From Photobacterium piscicola (GTDB taxonomy: Bacteria > Pseudomonadota > Gammaproteobacteria > Enterobacterales > Vibrionaceae): a stretch of DNA of 64,000 nt. Under the pieces are notes generated by a model. That model saw only the letters and a list, made by a program, of their open reading frames with translations. It was not told the origin of the DNA and did not search any database. Shown here piece after piece: positions 45,635-53,143 of the stretch (the stretch's first letter is position 1; each line of letters opens with the position of its first letter). The stretch is from contig NZ_FUZI01000001.1 in assembly GCF_900166965.1 (NCBI RefSeq), forward strand, positions 186,001-250,000, read 5' to 3'. The position numbers and the translations under genes were made by a program.

Positions 45635-46663
45635 ATGGCATTGATTGATTCGTATAGAAGAAATGTTGCTCGAAAACAAGATGAAATTGCTCGTTTAACT
45701 GAGCAAAAAGCAAAAGAGTACACGAAAATTACTGGTTTTAATAATAAAATCCAAACAGCTACGCGTCAGATGAATTCTTCTAAATCAGTAACGACGATCA
45801 ATAGTCGTTTAAAGGAAATTCACAGAAATCAAGAAGATATAGCAAGAATTGAAAAGAAAACAGCAGAATTTGAAACGAAAATTGCTAAGAAAAATAAGGA
45901 ACTTCAAGCAGAACAACGTAAGTTGGGTAATGAAGAAATAAAGGAAGCGAAAAAACTACAGCAACAACAGGTTAAATTTCAACTTGATCAAGCAAAGGCC
46001 TTTAGTGCTGTAAACAGAACTCTAACTGAACATTCAGATGCTATTAACTCACTCAATGAACTTCCTGAAGAGATCACTGTACTATTTCTTGCTTCAAACC
46101 CAAGAGATCAGGGGCAGTTGAGTTTAGATGAAGAAGTGAGATCTATTAAAGAAATGATTACTAAATCACGTCACCGTGATGCGGTCAAACTTGAATCCTG
46201 CTGGGCAGTAAGGCCAGGGGATATACTTCAGTATATTAATGAATATCAACCAACAATTGTTCATTTTAGTGGGCATGGTAGCTCCGATAATGAACTCGTG
46301 CTTATGGATAACAATTCAAATACAAAACTAGTTTCTATGAGATCAATAGTTCAAGCAATGAGTGTTGCTAATGAAGATCTAAGGTTGGTATTTTTCAACA
46401 CTTGCCACTCTAAGAACCAAGCTAGCAATGTCACTGAATATATCGAATGTGCGATTGGAATGAATACTTCAATCACTGATAATGCTGCACAAATTTTTTC
46501 GGCACAATTTTATTCTTCTTTAGGTTTTGGCTTATCGGTTGAAAAATCGTTTAATCAAGCTAAAGCTGCATTAATACTAGAGGGAATTCCTGAGGAAAAT
46601 ACACCTGCTTTGTTCGTCAAATCAGGCTGTGATGCTTCGGAAATTTGTATTGTTGCAGAGTAA
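45635..46663 (+). CDS. Coiled-coil CHAT-domain (caspase-like) protease
   Basis: 342 residues. Residues 1-135 form a long coiled coil (SRLKEIHRNQEDIARIEKK and similar heptads). Residues 145-335 form a CHAT domain: ITVLFLASNPRDQGQLSLDE, then the catalytic His214 in VHFSGHGSS and Cys257 in FFNTCHSK. CHAT proteases are cysteine peptidases used in bacterial conflict and cell-suicide systems, where the N-terminal part senses or recruits. No partner gene (for example a gasdermin) is adjacent. It is followed by an attC-like site, so it is a single-gene cassette. Confidence 0.85.
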   Translation: MALIDSYRRNVARKQDEIARLTEQKAKEYTKITGFNNKIQTATRQMNSSKSVTTINSRLKEIHRNQEDIARIEKKTAEFETKIAKKNKELQAEQRKLGNEEIKEAKKLQQQQVKFQLDQAKAFSAVNRTLTEHSDAINSLNELPEEITVLFLASNPRDQGQLSLDEEVRSIKEMITKSRHRDAVKLESCWAVRPGDILQYINEYQPTIVHFSGHGSSDNELVLMDNNSNTKLVSMRSIVQAMSVANEDLRLVFFNTCHSKNQASNVTEYIECAIGMNTSITDNAAQIFSAQFYSSLGFGLSVEKSFNQAKAALILEGIPEENTPALFVKSGCDASEICIVAE

Positions 46664-46671
46664 GTTGGCTA

Positions 46672-46793
46672 AAAATCTGTTTAAGAGTGCTCCCAACGTT
46701 TGGCATTTCTCATTCCATCGTTAGGTTTTAGTGTTTAAGGTGGTATGCGGGAGCTTCGGTATTGCGTTGCTCACCACTTAACGAGGCGTTAGT
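46672..46793 (+). repeat. Vibrio-type attC site after the CHAT gene
   Basis: GTTTAAGAGTGCTCCCAACG, TTGGCATTT, TTTTAGTGTTTAAGGTGG and TTGCGTTGCTCACCACTTAA, then GAGGCGTTAG, follow the classic order of Vibrio attC sites. The terminal core is slightly eroded. Confidence 0.75.
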
Positions 46794-46808
46794 ACTCAGG
46801 AGTAAAAA

Positions 46809-47444
46809 TTGGCTATAGAGGTAGCATGTTCAACCGCATCAGTGTGGATCGAACCCAAATATATAATTCCAGCATTTATGGTTTTGTTTTCGTCAGGTCT
46901 TTTCCCGTTTTTACTGCATAAATACAAGGTAAAACGAGAACGAGAGGAGAAACTCTTTGATACTAGAAAAGAAGAGTATCAGGGGTATTTTAAGAAAATG
47001 GAAGAAGCTGCGAGGTTAGCAGGGCAGGACTATGATAAATATTTAACTGAAACGTTGCCCAACGCTTCACGTAAGCTCTATGAAGCTCAATCTTCCCCTG
47101 AAGCTGTAGTTGAATATCAACAAACGCTAAATGCTTTCACCAAAGACATTAATGATGGATTTATGAAAGCTACAAATGAGCTAGTTAGTCTTAGAATCGT
47201 GTGTAGCAATAAACTTGCCGTACTGTTGGATGATTTTGAAGGGACGTACCAGGCAATGATGAGCCTGCAGCCTCAGATGCTTGAGGAAATTCGTCAGTCT
47301 CTTACCCCCGAATCGTTCATCACTGGTCAATTCAATTTTGAAACCCCAAGTAAAATAATGATGAATGAGTTAGGGACTTCTTTGGTTGAAACTAGAAATT
47401 TGATAATTAAGACAATGCGTAAAGAGTTAGGGTTTGAGTACTAA
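46809..47444 (+). CDS. Membrane-anchored coiled-coil protein (211 aa), TTG start
   Basis: The start is TTG at 46809 behind CAGGAGT at 46796-46802. An N-terminal transmembrane helix (about 18-36, IIPAFMVLFSSGLFPFLL) is followed by a basic stop-transfer (HKYKVKREREEK) and a long helical, probably coiled-coil cytoplasmic domain. No family is recognised. It is bounded by attC-like sites on both sides, making it a cassette of its own. A membrane sensor or effector is possible. Confidence 0.6.
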   Translation: MAIEVACSTASVWIEPKYIIPAFMVLFSSGLFPFLLHKYKVKREREEKLFDTRKEEYQGYFKKMEEAARLAGQDYDKYLTETLPNASRKLYEAQSSPEAVVEYQQTLNAFTKDINDGFMKATNELVSLRIVCSNKLAVLLDDFEGTYQAMMSLQPQMLEEIRQSLTPESFITGQFNFETPSKIMMNELGTSLVETRNLIIKTMRKELGFEY

Positions 47445-47561
47445 CAAATAAGGATATGTGTCGCGCAGCCGACACCTATCCGAAGTGTTGGACAAGCCCA
47501 AGCTACCTTATATAAGTAAATATCATCAAGAGTAATGTCAAACCCTTACTTTTCCTAATAT
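47440..47561 (+). repeat. attC-like site plus constant 3' segment, inverted partner of 19847-19971
   Basis: ACTAACAAATAAGG starts a hairpin (GGATATGTGTCG/CGACACCTATCC) ending in GTTGGAC, the R' core pattern. Then come AAGCCCAAGC(T)ACCTTATAT and CCTTACTTTTCCTAATATCT. The same order is found in inverse orientation near the left end, so the cargo is enclosed by an imperfect inverted repeat. Confidence 0.7.
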
Positions 47562-47609
47562 CTACCAGCCGAAAAGGAGCAATTAATCTAAGCAGTTTTT
47601 GTCCAAAAA

Positions 47610-48596
47610 TTAGCTAAAGATCTTACTCTCATCGAAAGGTTTTCGTTTTCCTCTATTGTTGCGCATATAATCTTCCCAACCTAAGTCATTAGGTTGGTCT
47701 TGCAACATTCTATCTGTGATCTTGACGCCTTGAACAAAAGGGTTTTTCCATGTTGAGAGTTTATTACCAGATGTCAAATTAGATGCAAATTCCCAGTCGT
47801 TTTTACTTATGCAGTTATTGTCGTTTTCAATTGCATTTACCGCCGCATGAAAGACTAAATTTCGAAGTGAACGCATATTTCCTTGCGAAAATGCATAGAT
47901 TTTTTTTGCTATAGGTTCTGATGCAAGGTTTGATAATTGATCAAAAGGTAAGGCTTCATCTAAACGTCTGAGAAAACCAGCATAAATGCCATAATTATTG
48001 ATATAACTAAATGGTTTTAATTCAAACTGTATCGAAAAGCGACTTCTCAGCTGAGTGTTTGCTGCCAAAACTACTTTTGAATAGGGCATACCAAAAAGAA
48101 TGACAGGGCATTTTGTCTTATTTATTAACATCTTTAGCCAGTCACCAACTCTTGAGAGTATTCTATTTGAAGATTTTTCTACTAAGTGTTGAAATTCATC
48201 AATGATAATAAGCTCTATTTTCATTGTTGGTACTAAATCTACTATTCGTTTTGTTAAAATAGTTAAGTCTGATTCATAAAGAGCTAAGGGATCTTCAAGG
48301 TAGAGCAGGAGTTCACGAGCGGCATCTACAGGTTTTGCATTCTCTGGTAATTCGATATAGACAACAGGGACAATATCTTGTCGTGCTGTTGAGTCTTTAT
48401 CATTCGCTTTTAGGTATTTTCTTATAATTGAGGTTTTGCCAACGCCAGATGCGCCATATACCATCATACACGATGGTTCTGCCCCAAATTTAGAGAGCCT
48501 TCTGCATCGATCTATATTGTTTATGATAGCAGCTACATCAGGCGTAGATATAAACGCTTTTTTTGCTTTGGCAATTCTTGTAATGTTGTCATCCAT
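47610..48596 (-). CDS. tnsC: TnsC AAA+ ATPase, target-selection regulator
   Basis: 328 residues. AAA+ ATPase with Walker A GASGVGKTS (48-56), Walker B IIIDEFQHL (about 130-138; Asp133, Glu134) and sensor-type LFGMPYS. In I-F3 elements TnsC rings assemble next to TniQ-Cascade and activate TnsA-TnsB. It starts 10 bp after the tnsB stop on the minus strand and is the last gene of the tnsABC operon. It is full-length compared with other I-F3 TnsC proteins (about 330 aa). Confidence 0.95.
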   Translation of the reverse strand: MDDNITRIAKAKKAFISTPDVAAIINNIDRCRRLSKFGAEPSCMMVYGASGVGKTSIIRKYLKANDKDSTARQDIVPVVYIELPENAKPVDAARELLLYLEDPLALYESDLTILTKRIVDLVPTMKIELIIIDEFQHLVEKSSNRILSRVGDWLKMLINKTKCPVILFGMPYSKVVLAANTQLRSRFSIQFELKPFSYINNYGIYAGFLRRLDEALPFDQLSNLASEPIAKKIYAFSQGNMRSLRNLVFHAAVNAIENDNNCISKNDWEFASNLTSGNKLSTWKNPFVQGVKITDRMLQDQPNDLGWEDYMRNNRGKRKPFDESKIFS

Positions 48597-48606
48597 AATT
48601 TAGATC

Positions 48607-50418
48607 CTATACATAATCAATATCCCATCCACTACTATCTTCTTTTTCAATATTTTTAGTTGATGTCTTTTGATTATTAGCAGATTTTTTTTCTTTAGGT
48701 TGTCGAGCATTAGCAGCCATTTGTTCGTTTTCTTGATATCGAGCAGCACGACGTTTATTTGTTATTGTTGTTTTTTTCTTTTGAATAGATTGATCAACAA
48801 TTTCATCAATTCTTAATTCAGCATCAATTTCAGAGTCTAAGTTATGTTCGGTAATATTGAGTTCTTGTTTTATTTTTAGGTTTTTTTTATGCATCCATAA
48901 AGTTACTGTACTCGCATATTCATAATCAATAGCAGGGACTTTGAAATAAGATTCTGTATCTTCATCAAGAACCCATATGAAGCCCATATTTTCGCGGTTA
49001 TATTTTATCGTAACTTTATGATTACCTTTCTTACCTCGGTATTCTGCTAATCGTTCACTGCTATAAAAAAGCTCTGTTGCTAGTCCAATCCCTTCTTTTC
49101 TTAACATTCGTTTATCTAACTTAGTAAAATAGAAATCAAGTTCTTCGTCGGTACCAAGAAATTCATTCGGAGGCCAGTTTTTTTCAGCGTGTTTCCATAC
49201 TCTATTTGGGCAGTTTGTCCCTCTTGAATTTGGTCTAGGATGGAAAATATCAACAAGCCATGTAAGGTATATTTGTTTGATTTCACTTAATGTTAATGAG
49301 GCTTCGTCGCTGGAATTGTAGCCCTCTCTTTGTAAGTAATTACTAAATGTTTTACCAGGAAGATCATTAAGTAATTCAGTGTTAGTGGTTCCATACTGCC
49401 GTTCTGTATGCGGTTTATTATCAGGTGTTTCTACTCTGTTTTGATGAATGTTTATAAGTAAACTGTCACAAGCAAGAGTAAAGTCTTTAGACAAAAACTC
49501 TTTACCATTATCCGTAACAAGTAGGTCAGGGATTCCATAACATAACCATTCATTTTGAATTGATGGATAGTTTTGTAATAGATTATCTTTGCGTTTGATT
49601 GCATTTTTTAATGCTAAGGCAACAGACATGTAACTTGGAGGTTCAAAGCCAAGGTAGAAACCAATTACTGATTTACTATGACAATCTACTAGTTGAGTTA
49701 AATAAGGACGACCTATAGGTACTCGATGTTCTTCATGAACAGCAAATAAATCTAACCATGTATGATCAACTTCTACTCGTTCTAGTAAGTACTCAGTTTG
49801 GATTTTTTTCCCCATACGACGGAATTCTCGTTTTGCTATTCGATCTCCTTTGCTTGCAGCTAATTTTTCATAGGGGGTGATTTTTTTTACGCGCTTTCTT
49901 ATGGCTTCATATGAAGGGTAGGTATGCTTTGTTTTATGGGTAAGATTATATTGTCTTACTTTTCTTCTGACTCGCCTAAAAGCTGTACTAACATTGATTT
50001 TATTGGCAGAAATTACTTGTTCAACAGCTTGATCAATATAGACTGATATTGTTTTAGGTACCTTAGTGTTTCTATTTCCCTTTTGCTTAGTCTTTGGTAC
50101 TAAAGATAAAATACTAAAATTTGATTTTTTATAAGTTAGCCACCATCGATAGATAGTAATTGCACTTGGTATTGATCGCTCTTCTTGTTGTTGAAGATCA
50201 GCCCGTAAGCGTTCAATTAAAACTAAGTTTATTTCTGAACTTTTATTCAATATATTTCGAAGTATACTTAATCTGAATTTAGCTTCATTTTGAGCTTTTT
50301 TGCTAAATGATGTTAAATCTTGCAAATCATCATTTTCGATAAATGTGAGCTTACTGGAAGCATTTTCGCTATCAGATGTTGGGGTTCCATGAAAACTAGA
50401 AAATGATGTTCTAGACAT
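48607..50418 (-). CDS. tnsB: TnsB DDE transposase
   Basis: 603 residues. N-terminal HTH domains (about 60-190) bind the end repeats. The rve/DDE catalytic core has Asp218 in VEVDHTWLDL, Asp303 in VTDNGKEF and Glu339 in PHTERQYG, so the triad is complete. A C-terminal beta-barrel is followed by a basic, disordered tail that in Tn7-like elements binds TnsC. TnsB makes the 3' cuts and strand transfer. It overlaps tnsA by 8 bp. Confidence 0.96.
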   Translation of the reverse strand: MSRTSFSSFHGTPTSDSENASSKLTFIENDDLQDLTSFSKKAQNEAKFRLSILRNILNKSSEINLVLIERLRADLQQQEERSIPSAITIYRWWLTYKKSNFSILSLVPKTKQKGNRNTKVPKTISVYIDQAVEQVISANKINVSTAFRRVRRKVRQYNLTHKTKHTYPSYEAIRKRVKKITPYEKLAASKGDRIAKREFRRMGKKIQTEYLLERVEVDHTWLDLFAVHEEHRVPIGRPYLTQLVDCHSKSVIGFYLGFEPPSYMSVALALKNAIKRKDNLLQNYPSIQNEWLCYGIPDLLVTDNGKEFLSKDFTLACDSLLINIHQNRVETPDNKPHTERQYGTTNTELLNDLPGKTFSNYLQREGYNSSDEASLTLSEIKQIYLTWLVDIFHPRPNSRGTNCPNRVWKHAEKNWPPNEFLGTDEELDFYFTKLDKRMLRKEGIGLATELFYSSERLAEYRGKKGNHKVTIKYNRENMGFIWVLDEDTESYFKVPAIDYEYASTVTLWMHKKNLKIKQELNITEHNLDSEIDAELRIDEIVDQSIQKKKTTITNKRRAARYQENEQMAANARQPKEKKSANNQKTSTKNIEKEDSSGWDIDYV

Positions 50419-51097
50419 AAGTTGTCTTTAATTCAGTTTGGTTATTCAGAAGAACTCTAAGATCAGTATTTATCAAGTACTTAGACAATAAATCATAAAT
50501 CATCGGAATTATATTTTTACTATTACTAAAATGATCAATTATTGTTTCTAGCTTTGTTGAGCCATGTTTATTCAAATACTTAAGAATAGTTGTTTGCTCA
50601 TAAGTTAATTCAGAATGAGATGCATATCTGTGCATGTGTTTTAAGTTTTTAAGAAGAGGAATATGTCTAATATCGTGTTCTTCAATCAATTCAAGATCTA
50701 CATCAAAAAGTTTTCTCGCATACTGTCTTTTTGCCTCAAACTCTTTAGTAAAACGTTTTGAATTAACAGCATTTGGTGCCTTAACTTCGTATAGAACCAT
50801 CTCACCACAATCAAATTCGCATAAAAAGTCAGGAACATAAGTACGAATAATTCCATCAATGACATAACTATATCTAATAGGTTGTGAGCAAAATCGAGAG
50901 ATATTGTTATTAAAATCAAAATGAAAACAGGCATCGAATTCCAATGTCGATTCAACTGAAATGATAGTATTCATTTTAACGCTAGCATAACGATGTATAT
51001 TTTTTCCTCGGGATTTGGTTAGCTTTCTGGCTGGATCAATAAATGCTAACTCAAGAGGAGAGTCTGTTTGATATGTCGCTGGAGGAATCGATTGCAT
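50411..51097 (-). CDS. tnsA: TnsA endonuclease for 5'-strand cleavage
   Basis: 228 residues from the ATG at 51097, which has AAGAGG about 10 bp upstream. In-frame starts at 51148 and 51118 lack a good ribosome-binding site and would extend towards the end repeats. The restriction-fold catalytic residues are Glu53 (LEFDAC), Asp90 (YVPDF) and Glu104-Val-Lys106 (YEVKAP). The C-terminal part is a winged helix that contacts TnsC. An intact TnsA implies cut-and-paste rather than replicative movement. It is the first gene of tnsABC, next to the right end. Confidence 0.95.
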   Translation of the reverse strand: MQSIPPATYQTDSPLELAFIDPARKLTKSRGKNIHRYASVKMNTIISVESTLEFDACFHFDFNNNISRFCSQPIRYSYVIDGIIRTYVPDFLCEFDCGEMVLYEVKAPNAVNSKRFTKEFEAKRQYARKLFDVDLELIEEHDIRHIPLLKNLKHMHRYASHSELTYEQTTILKYLNKHGSTKLETIIDHFSNSKNIIPMIYDLLSKYLINTDLRVLLNNQTELKTTYV

Positions 51098-51127
51098 AAA
51101 AATTGCCTCTTTCACCATATGTCGTAA

Positions 51128-51139
51128 ACTTACGTAAGT
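51128..51139. promoter_or_regulatory. Perfect palindrome in the tnsABC promoter region
   Basis: ACTTACGTAAGT is a perfect 12-bp palindrome 31 bp before the tnsA start. The candidate -35 (TTGATA) of the tnsABC promoter lies inside the innermost TnsB-type site at 51157-51176, so TnsB may repress its own operon. The palindrome could be an additional operator. Both roles are inference. Confidence 0.4.
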
Positions 51140-51156
51140 ATGGTACACAAAGAGGC

Positions 51157-51225
51157 AATATCAAGTTATGGTTGTATTAAATATCAACTTATGGTTGTAA
51201 ATATCAACTTATGGTTGTTTCAACA
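51157..51225. other. Transposon right end with three close TnsB-type sites
   Basis: Inverted copies of the left-end site lie at 51200-51219, 51180-51199 and 51157-51176 (AATATCAACTTATGGTTGTT, with one change in the innermost copy). The close 20-23-bp spacing is typical of Tn7-family right ends. The terminus is TTTCAACA. Confidence 0.93.
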
Positions 51226-51230
51226 CTATT
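51226..51230. other. Target-site duplication, right copy (CTATT)
   Basis: Identical to 19480-19484 and located 18 bp after the guaC stop codon. Confidence 0.95.
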
Positions 51231-51248
51231 TACTGAAAATTATTAAGC

Positions 51249-52292
51249 TTATTCTTTACCGTAAACGTTATTTTCTTGTTCTTGAACGCGGATAAACGTT
51301 GCACGCTTTGTTAGCTCTTTAAGCTGTGCTGCACCAACATAAGTACAAGTTGAGCGCACACCGCCCATGATGTCTTGAATAGTAAAGTTCACAGAACCAC
51401 GGTAAGGTAATAATACTGTTTTACCTTCAGCTGCGCGGTATGTTGCAACGCCACCTGAGTGCTTGTCCATCGCGCTCTGGCTCGACATGCCGTAGAACTT
51501 CATGAATTGCTTGCCATCTTGCTCGATAACTTCACCGTTGCTTTCAGTGTGACCTGCAAGCATACCGCCAAGCATAACGAAATCAGCGCCGCCACCAAAG
51601 GCTTTCGCAACATCACCCGCACATGAACAACCGCCGTCACCGATAATACGACCACCTAGGCCGTGAGCAGCATCTGCACATTCGATGATAGCTGAAAGTT
51701 GTGGGTAACCAACGCCAGTTTTAACACGCGTAGTACATACAGAACCTGGGCCAATACCGACTTTAACAATGTCAGCACCTGCAAGAATGAGTTCTTCAAC
51801 CATATCACCCGTAACGACGTTACCTGCGCTGATTACTTTATCAGGGAACTGTGCGCGAACACGCTCAACGTATTCTACAAGGTGCTCTGAATAACCATTA
51901 GCAATATCAATACAGATAAAGATAATGTCGTCAGTTAACGCCATGATGTCTTTGGTTTTTTGGAAATCAGCTTCAGAGGTACCGGTTGATACCATGACGT
52001 TATTTAATACTGATGCATCGTTAGCGCTGATGAACTCAGCCCATTGCTCAACAGTGTAATGTTTATGAATCGCGGTCATGACTTTGTGTTGCGCTAAAGC
52101 GATAGCCATATCAAAGCTACCTACTGAATCCATATTAGCAGCAATAATTGGCACGCCTGACCATTGACGGCCACTATGTTTGAATGTAAAATCACGGGTT
52201 AAATCAACTTGAGAGCGACTTTTCAATGTTGAACGTTTTGGACGAAATAAAACATCTTTAAAGCCTAACTTTAGATCTTGTTCGATACGCAT
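51249..52292 (-). CDS. guaC: GMP reductase, CAST attachment gene
   Basis: 347-residue NADPH-dependent GMP reductase (GMP to IMP) of the IMPDH/GMPR family. It has a TIM barrel with the catalytic loop [15 protein letters not shown] (about 180-194; Cys186) and the GMP-binding [14 protein letters not shown] and MLGGMLAGH. Its last codons are a known I-F3 home site. Bases 51277-51308 ([12 protein letters not shown] region) match the private spacer of the transposon. The coding sequence is untouched by the insertion, which lies 18 bp past the stop. AAGGA precedes the start. Confidence 0.97.
   Translation of the reverse strand: MRIEQDLKLGFKDVLFRPKRSTLKSRSQVDLTRDFTFKHSGRQWSGVPIIAANMDSVGSFDMAIALAQHKVMTAIHKHYTVEQWAEFISANDASVLNNVMVSTGTSEADFQKTKDIMALTDDIIFICIDIANGYSEHLVEYVERVRAQFPDKVISAGNVVTGDMVEELILAGADIVKVGIGPGSVCTTRVKTGVGYPQLSAIIECADAAHGLGGRIIGDGGCSCAGDVAKAFGGGADFVMLGGMLAGHTESNGEVIEQDGKQFMKFYGMSSQSAMDKHSGGVATYRAAEGKTVLLPYRGSVNFTIQDIMGGVRSTCTYVGAAQLKELTKRATFIRVQEQENNVYGKE
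51277..51308 (-). other. Protospacer (attachment site) in guaC for the private guide
   Basis: 25 of 32 bases match the spacer at 23996-24027. Mismatches are at 51279, 51288, 51291, 51297, 51300, 51303 and 51306, all third-codon positions of guaC. Counted from the PAM side they fall at 3, 6, 9, 12, 18, 21 and 30, so four are at multiples of six, where Cascade flips the base out. The insertion is about 46 bp beyond the PAM-distal end. The PAM would be CA (or AC if the spacer is shifted by one base). Confidence 0.92.
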
Positions 52293-52377
52293 GATTTGTA
52301 TTCCTTACAAATTAATAGAATGCAGCCCTCGTTAAAATCGTTACTGGCAGGTAACTTTTTTTCCTGTTGAGCGGGCG

Positions 52378-52445
52378 CAAAAAAACCGGAGCGTTGGCAG
52401 ACGCTCCGGTTTTCAGCATTATAGGCAGAGATTTGTTAAATACAA
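52378..52445 (-). promoter_or_regulatory. guaC promoter with a terminator-like hairpin at the transcript start
   Basis: Minus strand: TTGTAT (52440-52445), a 16-bp gap and TATAAT (52418-52423). The expected start is near 52411. Immediately there, ACCGGAGCG and CGCTCCGGT (52385-52410) form a 9-bp GC-rich hairpin followed by seven T, a perfect intrinsic terminator shape 86 bp before guaC. It may be an attenuator or a 5' protective hairpin. The remaining region to 52665 is AT-rich with no gene. Confidence 0.55.
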
Positions 52446-52665
52446 CCCCTAAAATGTAAACAAATATATCTCAATGCAAAAAAATTGAAGAAAATCCCGC
52501 CTTTTTTATGAATAATCTCTTATTTTTTATCATCTTTTAATTTATCTCCTTGGCTAATCTCTGCATAATTTATGTAATTGATGAGTTTGAAAATAAATTA
52601 AATTGCAGTTGGTATCTCTTTTTTTACCCGCTATGATTTAATTTTAGGATAACTTAAAGCATTAA

Positions 52666-53013
52666 ATGGGCTGTGGAAGGGTTGAGTTGTTTAAGAGACG
52701 AAAGAGAAAAAATCAATTTCCCGTTGATTTTTATGGTGAAGAGGGGAGCTGGCGCTTTGTGATCCGTGCTATGCGTCAAGATGAGATCATTGATGCTATG
52801 TACTGGTGTGCGCATATTTCATGTCATCGTAAAGATTTTGATTTACTGCATATTGCGAGTGATAAGTTCGATTGTCGTTATAATTATTCAACAGCAGACT
52901 TATCAGATTTACAGTTTGGCCTAAGTGGTACACCATTGAAAGTAACCATGATGGGGCCGATTGTATTAATGTCGACCATTAATGAACATTTTGTTGATAC
53001 AGAAATAGAGTAA
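52666..53013 (+). CDS. Hypothetical protein (115 aa or shorter)
   Basis: Soluble 115-residue protein with FPVDFYGEEGSWRFVIRAM and several Cys/His (YWCAHISCHRKDF). I do not recognise the family. The ATG at 52666 has no good ribosome-binding site. An in-frame TTG at 52687 follows GGAAGGG and would give a start LFKRRKRK, which may be the true one. It is divergent from guaC and followed by a terminator. Confidence 0.6.
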   Translation: MGCGRVELFKRRKRKNQFPVDFYGEEGSWRFVIRAMRQDEIIDAMYWCAHISCHRKDFDLLHIASDKFDCRYNYSTADLSDLQFGLSGTPLKVTMMGPIVLMSTINEHFVDTEIE

Positions 53014-53081
53014 CAATCTGAACCATTGGTGCGAATACATTGGCGCATGTAGTGGTGTGGTTTAAGTTATAGACAATAGAA

Positions 53082-53115
53082 AAACGCTAAATAACAACCG
53101 TTATCTAGCGTTTTT
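53082..53115 (+). terminator. Intrinsic terminator, probably bidirectional
   Basis: AACGCTA and TAGCGTT stem with an inner ATAAC/GTTAT pair, followed by a run of T on the plus strand. It lies between two converging genes. Confidence 0.75.
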
Positions 53116-53143
53116 TTATGACTTTTTTTGAGACATACGCCGT

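Larger units (their letters stand above)
19485..51225. mobile_element. Complete type I-F3 CRISPR-associated Tn7-like transposon (CAST) at guaC
   Basis: 31,741-bp element. Both termini read TGTTGAAACAACCATAAG inward, and the ends are flanked by identical CTATT. It encodes tnsA, tnsB and tnsC at the right end, and tniQ, cas8/5, cas7, cas6, a short array and a separate homing guide in the left half. It has no cas1, cas2/3 or tnsD-like protein other than tniQ. This gene set defines I-F3 CASTs such as Tn6677. The right (tnsA) end faces guaC, about 46 bp from the protospacer, the orientation known for Tn7-like elements. All hallmark genes are full-length, so the element looks intact. Confidence 0.97.

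Noticed and set aside
50411..51148. tnsA starting at 51148 (245 aa)
   Set aside because: No ribosome-binding site at that ATG, whereas AAGAGG precedes the ATG at 51097; the extra residues also run towards the TnsB site region.
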